A stretch of DNA of 13,133 nt from Chitinophagaceae bacterium (lineage in GTDB: Bacteria; Bacteroidota; Bacteroidia; Chitinophagales; Chitinophagaceae). Shown piece after piece: positions 7,149 through 13,133 of the stretch (positions are counted from its first letter, which is position 1; each line of letters begins with the position of its first letter). The notes beneath the pieces were generated by a model. It saw nothing but the letters and a program-made list of their open reading frames with translations, was not told the DNA's origin and did not search any database. Made by a program: the position numbers and the translations under genes. The DNA lies in assembly GCA_017853235.1 (NCBI GenBank), contig JAFMJX010000033.1:1-13133 (forward strand). The letters are read 5' to 3'.

Positions 7149-8099
7149 TTAGTTTTTGGTTTCTATTTCAACCCCTGCTGGATTAATAGTGGTCACATAA
7201 GTATGATGCGGTAACCCAATACTGTCATATAATGCTTTCATTTTTGCTTGCACTAACAATGCGATGTCCTTGGTTTTGCTTAGCATAAAAATAGAGGGAC
7301 CTGATCCTGATATTCCTCCGCCTAATGCTCCCGCTTCCTTACATTGTTTTTTTAGTTCATCAAATCCTGGAATTAAGATAGATCTCACAGGTTCTATAAT
7401 CACATCTTCCAAGGACCTTCCTATTAAATCATAATCTGATTTCATTAGTCCTGCCACTAATCCCGCAATATTTCCCCATTGCTTGATAGCATCTTTTAAT
7501 AATACTTGTTGCCTTAAAATACTTCTGGCATCCGAAGTGCGTACTTCAATTTGTGGATGCACAATGGTCACATATAATTGAGGAGAAGGTAATGTGATAA
7601 TTTCTAAGGGAAAGATAGATCTCACTAAAGTAACCCCTCCATGAATACAGGGTGCAATATTATCGGCATGTTTTACACCGGATGCAACTTTTTCTCCATT
7701 CATCGCAAAACGAACCAAATCATCTTTACTAAAAATATTTCCTAATAAATAATTAGCTCCTACCACTGCACCTGCCGAACTTGCTGCACTAGAACCCACG
7801 CCACTACCGGGTTTGATAAGTTTATTAATTTTTACTTCAAATCCAAATTCCTTAGGGGACTCTTCTAATAATGCCAACAAAGCAGCCCCTGCAACATTTT
7901 TTTCAGGCTGTGTAGGTAAGTTGTATTCATCTATATTGATGATAGTAATGGCTGGCACATTTTCTGCACGCGGCACTAATCTCATTTCCATTTCATCATA
8001 AGGATCACAAACGGCAAAGCCCAAAATATCAAATCCACACACCATATTTGCTACAGTGGCGGGGGCTTTTATTTTAATCCATTGATGAATAGGAACCAT
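7149..8099 (-). CDS. thrB: Homoserine kinase
   Basis: GHMP-superfamily kinase that phosphorylates L-homoserine with ATP to give the substrate of ThrC. The 316-residue protein starts with KIKAPATVANMVCGFDILGFA, the family N-terminus with the substrate-side NxxxGFD. It has the ATP-binding GHMP loop PGSGVGSSAASSAGA at ~97-111. The C-terminal Gly-rich motif GGGISGSGPSIFML lies at ~258-271. Length is normal (about 310). The gene is separated from thrA by 88 bp, the longest gap in the operon, which holds an inverted repeat, and from thrC by 1 bp. The ATG at 8099 is unambiguous, with no strong Shine-Dalgarno sequence. Confidence 0.97.
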   Translation of the reverse strand: MVPIHQWIKIKAPATVANMVCGFDILGFAVCDPYDEMEMRLVPRAENVPAITIINIDEYNLPTQPEKNVAGAALLALLEESPKEFGFEVKINKLIKPGSGVGSSAASSAGAVVGANYLLGNIFSKDDLVRFAMNGEKVASGVKHADNIAPCIHGGVTLVRSIFPLEIITLPSPQLYVTIVHPQIEVRTSDARSILRQQVLLKDAIKQWGNIAGLVAGLMKSDYDLIGRSLEDVIIEPVRSILIPGFDELKKQCKEAGALGGGISGSGPSIFMLSKTKDIALLVQAKMKALYDSIGLPHHTYVTTINPAGVEIETKN

Positions 8100-8137
8100 G
8101 ATTTATTAATATTTCAACTTTTATATATTTCAAGAAA

Positions 8138-8191
8138 GTAAACAGTAGCTTATAATTTTAGTATTGGAATATACTGTTTACAAATGTTTAC
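8138..8191. repeat. Inverted repeat plus third half-site between thrA and thrB
   Basis: GTAAACAGTA (8138-8147) and TACTGTTTAC (8172-8181) are perfect 10-bp inverted arms with a 24-nt spacer. A further TGTTTAC at 8185-8191 repeats the right-arm core exactly 10 bp further along (one helical turn) and runs into the thrA stop codon. The transcript could form a 10-bp, AU-rich stem with a 24-nt loop, without a T-tract, so it is not an intrinsic terminator. It may be an intra-operonic processing or stabilising hairpin, or a protein-binding site. The remainder of the 8100-8187 gap is AT-rich with no other clear element. Confidence 0.5.
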
Positions 8192-10638
8192 ACTCTTGCT
8201 GCCCTGATAATATCTGCAAACACACCAGATGCAGTAACATCCGCTCCTGCACCTGCTCCTTTTACAACCAATGGTAATTCGGGGTACCTAGCACTATAAA
8301 ATAATACTAAATTGTCCTTGCCATATAAATGATAAAAATCCGAGCTGGGTTGGATATGTTGTAATCCTACTTTTGCTTTTCCATTTTCAAAATGTGCCAC
8401 AAATTTTAGTTTACAATTTTTTGCAGCAGCAGCATCATATATCTTTTTAAAATGAGGTTCTTGCTTTTCCATCTCTGCATAAAAATCTTCAACCGATCCA
8501 TTAAAACAAGATGCAGGTAAAAATCCTTCATTTTCAATATCACTCATTTCTATTCTATTACCTGCTTCACGGGCTAATATCATGATTTTTCGCATCACAT
8601 CGGTGCCTCCCAAATCCAATCTAGGATCGGGTTCGGTATATCCTTCGGCTTGCGCTTGACGCACTACCTGTGCAAAGGGTGTTTTACCATCATAATTATT
8701 AAATACAAAATTTAAAGTCCCCGACAATACTGCTTGTATTTTATTGATGGAATCCCCACTTAATATTAAATTATTAAGAGTTCCTATAATGGGCAAACTA
8801 GCTCCCACATTGGTTTCAAATAAAAAAGAAGCATTGTACTCTCGTGCCAATGATTTTAATTTCAAATAATTATCATAAGGAGAGGAACACGCAATTTTAT
8901 TACATGCCACCACCGATACCGCTTTTCCTAATAAACCTGCATATACGTTGGCCACCATTTCATGTGCTGTCACATCCACAAATACACTATTTCTTAAGTT
9001 ATTATGTATGATTGCTTCAGCGTATTGATTGATATCTCCCAATGGAGCATTTTGTAACTGCTCTCTCCAAGTATTTAAATCAATGCCTTCGGGATGTATT
9101 AATTGTCTTTTACTATTTGCAATACCTACAATTTTAATTTGTAATCTTAAAGTGTCCTGCAAATATCCTACTTGCTTTTTTATTTGGTCTAATAATTTTC
9201 CACCCACATTTCCTGCACCTGCAATATATACGTTCACTTGTTTATACGTGGTTTCAAAAAATGCTTCATGTAATACGTTGATGGCTTTACGCACATCCTT
9301 CGCTGCAATTACTGCAGTGATATTTTTTTCGGAAGATCCTTGCGCGATGGCTCTTACATTAATACCATTACGTCCTAATACACCAAACATTTTTCCACTT
9401 ACTCCGGGGTGACTCTTCATTTGTTCACCCACTAAGGCTAAAATAGAAACCTCTTTTTCAATGATCAACGGTTCTACTTTTTGAGTATTGATTTCTTGCT
9501 CAAACTCGGCATCCACTGCTAGTTTAGCTTGGTGGGCATCCTGCACATTCACGCCCACACAAATTGAATGCTCTGATGAACTTTGTGTTATTAATATAAT
9601 ATTGATTTGTTTTTTAGCTAATGCCTCAAACAATCTTTTTGAAAATCCTGGGATACCCACCATGCCGCTGCCTTCCAAACTTAATAAACAAATATCCTGT
9701 ATACTTGATATCCCTCTAATAAAGTTTTCATCTTCGGGTGATTCGTTTTGGATAATTGTTCCTGGATGTGTTGGATCAAAAGTATTTTTTATAAGTACCG
9801 GAATGTTTTTTTGCATCACCGGTTGTATGGTGGGAGGATAAACCACTTTCGCTCCAAAATGCGATAACTCCATAGCTTCCTGATAGGATATTTGTGGAAT
9901 TTCTTTTGCATTTTGCACAATACGAGGATCAGCAGTCATCATACCACTTACATCTGACCAAATTTCTAACACTTTTGAATTCATGGAAGAAGCAATAATT
10001 GCCGCTGAATAATCTGAACCCCCTCTTCCCAAAGTAGTCGTATTACCTTCGCTGTCGCTTGCTATAAATCCTGGTGCGATATATAAATCAAACTTATTTG
10101 CAGCTTGATTAAAATAATCGGTGATGGCTTGTTGTGTGAGTGCACGATGTACAATTGCATTCACGTAGTTAGAATTTGTTTTAATGATTTGTCTCGTGTC
10201 CAACCATTGTTGTTGTATTCCTTTTGCAGCAAATGTAGCAGATATGATTTTAGAAGATAAAATTTCACCATAACTCACAATTTTATCTTTCATACGTGGA
10301 GTGAGTTCCCTTAACATGTATAGGCCCTCACAATTACTTTCTATTTCATTGATGATTTGTTTCACCAAGCTTAAAGTAGCACTTTGTTGCTGAATAGGAA
10401 GTAAAGCTCTTACCGCTTCTAAATGTTTTTGCTCAATATTTTGAATGATGGTTTTGTAGGCTTCATTTCCTTGTGATGCGGTTTGTGCCATCATTAATAA
10501 TTGATCCGTCACACCACTCATAGCAGAAACTACTACAATAGCAGGCTGCTCTTGTATACTTTTAGTAACAATATCCACCACTTGAGCAATCGCTTCCGCA
10601 TTTCCTACCGAACTTCCGCCAAATTTTAAAACCTGCAT
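8188..10638 (-). CDS. thrA: Bifunctional aspartokinase/homoserine dehydrogenase I
   Basis: Catalyses the first step (aspartate to aspartyl phosphate) and the third step (aspartate semialdehyde to homoserine) of the threonine pathway. I start it at the ATG at 10638 (816 residues), giving the family N-terminus MQVLKFGGSS; the frame also opens at a TTG at 10644. The aspartokinase domain covers ~1-300, with KFGGSSV at 5-11 and GRGGSDYSA at ~204-212. Two ACT repeats follow at ~310-460, each with a Gln-Ser-Ser-Glu motif (LITQSSSEHS, AIAQGSSEKN); the equivalent Gln residues bind threonine in the plant enzyme, so feedback inhibition by threonine is likely. The homoserine dehydrogenase begins with the NAD(P)-binding GAGNVGG (~474-480) and includes VACNK, NVGASLPIIGTLN and GGTDVMRKI. 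The homodomain order matches E. coli ThrA (820 residues). It lies 23 bp downstream of ilvA. Confidence 0.97.
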   Translation of the reverse strand: MQVLKFGGSSVGNAEAIAQVVDIVTKSIQEQPAIVVVSAMSGVTDQLLMMAQTASQGNEAYKTIIQNIEQKHLEAVRALLPIQQQSATLSLVKQIINEIESNCEGLYMLRELTPRMKDKIVSYGEILSSKIISATFAAKGIQQQWLDTRQIIKTNSNYVNAIVHRALTQQAITDYFNQAANKFDLYIAPGFIASDSEGNTTTLGRGGSDYSAAIIASSMNSKVLEIWSDVSGMMTADPRIVQNAKEIPQISYQEAMELSHFGAKVVYPPTIQPVMQKNIPVLIKNTFDPTHPGTIIQNESPEDENFIRGISSIQDICLLSLEGSGMVGIPGFSKRLFEALAKKQINIILITQSSSEHSICVGVNVQDAHQAKLAVDAEFEQEINTQKVEPLIIEKEVSILALVGEQMKSHPGVSGKMFGVLGRNGINVRAIAQGSSEKNITAVIAAKDVRKAINVLHEAFFETTYKQVNVYIAGAGNVGGKLLDQIKKQVGYLQDTLRLQIKIVGIANSKRQLIHPEGIDLNTWREQLQNAPLGDINQYAEAIIHNNLRNSVFVDVTAHEMVANVYAGLLGKAVSVVACNKIACSSPYDNYLKLKSLAREYNASFLFETNVGASLPIIGTLNNLILSGDSINKIQAVLSGTLNFVFNNYDGKTPFAQVVRQAQAEGYTEPDPRLDLGGTDVMRKIMILAREAGNRIEMSDIENEGFLPASCFNGSVEDFYAEMEKQEPHFKKIYDAAAAKNCKLKFVAHFENGKAKVGLQHIQPSSDFYHLYGKDNLVLFYSARYPELPLVVKGAGAGADVTASGVFADIIRAARV

Positions 10639-10661
10639 AACCAAATTATTTAACGCATCAT

Positions 10662-11936
10662 TTATATTAAATATCCGTAGATATTATCATTCTTATTTAT
10701 TTCCGTATAGTTAATATGATAGTGTTTCATGTTTTGCAACAACACTTCATACGCTTCTTTCGTTTTTAATTCTAAACCCACCAAAGCGGGGCCGGCTTCC
10801 TTATTATGTTTTTGCATATACTCAAATCGAGTGATATCATCTTCGGGACCCAATACCTTATTTACAAACTCCTTTAAAGCACCTGGTCTTTGTGCAAATG
10901 CAATTAAGAAGTAATGTTTTAATCCTTCATAAATCAAAGATCGTTCTTTTATTTCTTGCATACGATCAATGTCATTATTTCCACCACTTACTATACACAC
11001 TATATTTTTGCCCTTGATTTCATTGGCATACTCATCTAAAATAGCTACCGACATAGCACCTGCAGGTTCTACCACAATTGCTTCCTCATTATACATTTGT
11101 AAAATAGAAGTGCAAATTTTTCCTTCGGGCACCAATCGCATTTCATCAATAACTTCTTTACAAATAGAAAAAGTATAATCTCCTATTCGCTTTACCGCTG
11201 CTCCATCTACAAACTTGTCAATTTGTTCCAATTCCACAGGATGCCCTTGCTGTATGGCTGTTAACATACTTGGTGCACCTTCGGGTTCTAGTCCAATAAT
11301 TTTAGTATGCGGGGAATGTTGTTTAAAATATTTTCCCACGCCTGCACTTAATCCACCACCACCTACTGGTATAAATATATAGTCAATAGGTTGTTGGGTT
11401 AATTCATGAATGTCATTTAATATTTCAACACCCACCGTTCCTTGCCCTTCCACAATAGAGGGATGATCAAATGGGGGTATAAAAGTCATGCCATTTTGTA
11501 GCGTATACTCTTTTGCTGCAATAGCTGTATCATCAAAGGTATCTCCTACTAATTTTACTTCCACCCAACCATCTCCAAACATTTTAGTTTGACTCACTTT
11601 TTGTTGAGGCGAAGGAATAGGCATAAATACCACACCCTTTACTTGTAATTTTTTACAACTATACGCAAAACCTTGCGCATGGTTTCCTGCACTCGCACAC
11701 ACTACGCCTTTTTCCAACTGCGCAGGATGTAATTGACTCATCATATTATACGCACCTCTTAATTTATAAGAACGTACAATTTGTAAATCTTCTCTTTTTA
11801 AATAAACACTGCACTGATATTTACGGGACAAATTTGCATTGTATTGCAGTGGTGTGTGATGTATCACCTCCTGCAATCTTACTGCTGCGCCCACCATATC
11901 CAGTGCAGTGTTGGCTATTGTATTTAATTCGCTCAT
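10662..11936 (-). CDS. ilvA: Threonine ammonia-lyase (threonine dehydratase), biosynthetic
   Basis: PLP enzyme deaminating L-threonine to 2-oxobutanoate, the committed step from threonine towards isoleucine. In this 424-residue protein K58 in RSYKLRGAYN is the PLP lysine. SAGNHAQGFAY is the substrate/cofactor loop, and PVGGGGLSAGVGKYF holds the phosphate-binding glycines. A single C-terminal ACT-like regulatory domain runs from ~333 to the end (FAQRPGALKEFV, DDITRFEYMQK). E. coli IlvA has two such domains and 514 residues; the shorter single-domain form resembles those of Corynebacterium and many Bacteroidota. The regulatory domain suggests control by isoleucine/valine and argues against the short catabolic TdcB type. 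The ATG at 11936 is 8 bp after the ilvC stop; thrA follows 23 bp downstream. Confidence 0.96.
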   Translation of the reverse strand: MSELNTIANTALDMVGAAVRLQEVIHHTPLQYNANLSRKYQCSVYLKREDLQIVRSYKLRGAYNMMSQLHPAQLEKGVVCASAGNHAQGFAYSCKKLQVKGVVFMPIPSPQQKVSQTKMFGDGWVEVKLVGDTFDDTAIAAKEYTLQNGMTFIPPFDHPSIVEGQGTVGVEILNDIHELTQQPIDYIFIPVGGGGLSAGVGKYFKQHSPHTKIIGLEPEGAPSMLTAIQQGHPVELEQIDKFVDGAAVKRIGDYTFSICKEVIDEMRLVPEGKICTSILQMYNEEAIVVEPAGAMSVAILDEYANEIKGKNIVCIVSGGNNDIDRMQEIKERSLIYEGLKHYFLIAFAQRPGALKEFVNKVLGPEDDITRFEYMQKHNKEAGPALVGLELKTKEAYEVLLQNMKHYHINYTEINKNDNIYGYLI

Positions 11937-11944
11937 TCCATTTT

Positions 11945-13000
11945 TTATTTTCCAGGTTGGTTCTCAGGACGTAAGCTACGTACTGTTCTACCTGCTTGCC
12001 ACATTTCGCTATCACGTAATTCGGCTAATTCAACTTCTAATTTTTCACGATAGTCTGCTTTACTATTTAAATCGATGGAACGTGCAGATTCCTGTCCTGT
12101 TGCAACACTATTATATAAGTCACTAAATACAGGTAAAGTTGCATCACGGAATTTTTTCCACCAATCCAATGCACCTCTTTGTGCTGTAGTAGAACAGTTG
12201 GCATACATCCAGTCCATTCCATTTTCTGCAACCAATGGCATTAAAGATTGTGTTAATTCTTCCACTGTTTCATTGAATGCTTCGGATGGACTATGTCCGT
12301 TTTTACGTAACACTTCATATTGTGCTGCGAAAATTCCTTGAATGGCACCCATTAATGTACCACGCTCTCCAGTTAAATCACTGTATACTTCTTTTTTGAA
12401 ATCAGTTTCAAATAAGTAACCACTTCCAATTGCAATACCTAATGCAATAACTCTATCCCATGCTTTTCCTGTAGCATCTTGGAAAATAGCGTAACTACTA
12501 TTTAAGCCACGACCTTGTAAAAACATTCTACGTAAAGAAGTTCCAGATCCTTTTGGAGCTACTAAAAATACATCTACATCAGCTGGAGGAATAATGCCTG
12601 TTTGCTCATTAAAAGTCACACCAAAACCATGAGAGAAATACAATGCCTTGCCTGGAGTTAAATGTTTTTTAACCGTTGGCCACATTGCAATTTGTGCTGC
12701 GTCGCTTAATAAATAACAAATAATAGTTCCTTTTTCTAAAGCTTCTTCTATTTCAAATAAAGTTTGGCCTGGTACAAAACCATCAGCTACTGCTTTATCC
12801 CAACTTTTTGAATTTTTACGTTGTCCCACGATCACATTAACCCCATTTTCTTTTTGGTTCAATGCTTGACCAGGACCTTGTACACCATATCCAATCACAG
12901 CTACTGTTTCATTTTTTAAAACTTCCTGTGCTTTTGATAATGGGAACTCGTCACGAGTTACTACGTTTTCTTCAGTTCCTCCAAAATTTAATTTTGCCAT
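11945..13000 (-). CDS. ilvC: Ketol-acid reductoisomerase
   Basis: Converts 2-acetolactate and 2-aceto-2-hydroxybutanoate to the dihydroxy acids of valine/leucine and isoleucine synthesis, using NAD(P)H and Mg2+. The 351-residue protein has the Rossmann motif VIGYGVQGPGQ at ~35-45, and basic/Ser residues after strand 2 (GQRKNSKSW, R61 and S64) that suggest NADPH preference. SHGFG (123-127) carries the catalytic His. The metal-binding SDLTGERG holds D208 and E212. The second half (GIFAAQYEVLRKNGHSPSEAF onward) is the all-helical knotted domain present once, so it is not the duplicated ~490-residue E. coli type. It is very like the short enzyme of other Bacteroidota. It is the first gene of the operon visible here; ilvD or ilvB/ilvN may lie upstream of the window. 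An A-rich leader precedes it. Confidence 0.97.
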   Translation of the reverse strand: MAKLNFGGTEENVVTRDEFPLSKAQEVLKNETVAVIGYGVQGPGQALNQKENGVNVIVGQRKNSKSWDKAVADGFVPGQTLFEIEEALEKGTIICYLLSDAAQIAMWPTVKKHLTPGKALYFSHGFGVTFNEQTGIIPPADVDVFLVAPKGSGTSLRRMFLQGRGLNSSYAIFQDATGKAWDRVIALGIAIGSGYLFETDFKKEVYSDLTGERGTLMGAIQGIFAAQYEVLRKNGHSPSEAFNETVEELTQSLMPLVAENGMDWMYANCSTTAQRGALDWWKKFRDATLPVFSDLYNSVATGQESARSIDLNSKADYREKLEVELAELRDSEMWQAGRTVRSLRPENQPGK

Positions 13001-13133
13001 TTTAATTTAAATTTAATTGTGTTTATTTTTTATTTATTTTTTGAATGATGATCTTGTTGATCTTTTTTGTTTTTTTGGTTTTTTTTATTTTTTATTGATT
13101 TTGTTTGTATGAAATTCATTTTTTAAATTAGTG
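13001..13133 (-). other. A-rich leader upstream of ilvC with a possible 29-codon ORF
   Basis: Read on the minus strand, this stretch is extremely A-rich, with repeated AAAAAAC, AAAAAT and GATCAACAAGATC patches and no perfect TAnnTTTG -7 element; TAATTTAA at 13130-13123 is only a weak resemblance. An ATG at 13119 opens 29 codons to a TAA at 13030-13032, 29 bp before ilvC. The peptide is almost all Lys, Asn and Gln with QQDHH near the end. It has two Ile (both ATA) and one Thr codon but no run of regulatory amino acids. It could be a 5' leader, an intergenic spacer after an upstream ilv gene, or chance. Translation is unproven. Confidence 0.25.

Noticed and set aside
9029..9841. Two long open frames antisense to thrA (9029-9412 and 9488-9841)
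   Set aside because: They are opposite the ACT/dehydrogenase domains of a clear thrA, Cys/Pro-rich with no domain or promoter; both are by-products of codon bias.
13001..13133. Classic Ile/Val/Leu/Thr attenuator upstream of ilvC
   Set aside because: The only small frame has two Ile and one Thr codon in 29, and no terminator/antiterminator stems are visible.
1..13133. tRNA, rRNA, CRISPR array, insertion sequence or phage genes
   Set aside because: No cloverleaf-like segment, regularly spaced repeat array, transposase or integrase motif was seen on either strand.

Overview
The window looks like a chromosomal segment from a member of the Bacteroidota, most likely Chitinophagaceae or a close relative. 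The reasons are the low-GC sequence, the near absence of strong Shine-Dalgarno sites, several -7 elements of the Bacteroidota type (TAnnTTTG), a SusC-style TonB receptor with an N-terminal carboxypeptidase-regulatory-like domain, and a short ketol-acid reductoisomerase of the Bacteroidota kind. The family-level placement is an inference from general protein character, not a database match.

Left part (1-4019, minus strand): a small secreted or membrane-anchored Cys/His-containing protein lies upstream of a ZnuD-like TonB-dependent outer-membrane receptor. Together they form a probable metal or metal-complex uptake unit with its own promoter. Before them, on the same strand, is a secreted alkaline-phosphatase-superfamily hydrolase with a predicted Ser nucleophile.

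Middle (4172-5773, plus strand): a nitroreductase-family flavoprotein has a good Bacteroidota promoter and a clear intrinsic terminator. It is followed by a two-gene toxin-antitoxin-like pair, a short DUF6364-like antitoxin candidate overlapping a PIN-domain protein. The pair's promoter carries a set of palindromic/direct repeats that look like an autoregulatory operator.

Right part (5792-13000, minus strand): one tightly packed amino-acid biosynthesis operon in the order ilvC, ilvA, thrA, thrB, thrC. ThrA (aspartokinase/homoserine dehydrogenase), ThrB and ThrC make threonine from aspartate, apart from the aspartate-semialdehyde dehydrogenase step, which is not encoded here. IlvA deaminates threonine to 2-oxobutanoate, and IlvC carries out the second common step of isoleucine/valine synthesis. 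The set therefore covers most of the aspartate-to-isoleucine route. Other ilv genes may lie beyond position 13133. The only sizeable gap inside the operon (thrA-thrB) holds a perfect 10-bp inverted repeat and a third copy of its core.

Most of the window is ordinary metabolism. I found no convincing new multi-gene system. The least explained items are the small RGPP-ending protein beside the receptor, the operator-like repeats and atypical PIN active site of the toxin-antitoxin pair, and the repeat cluster between thrA and thrB.
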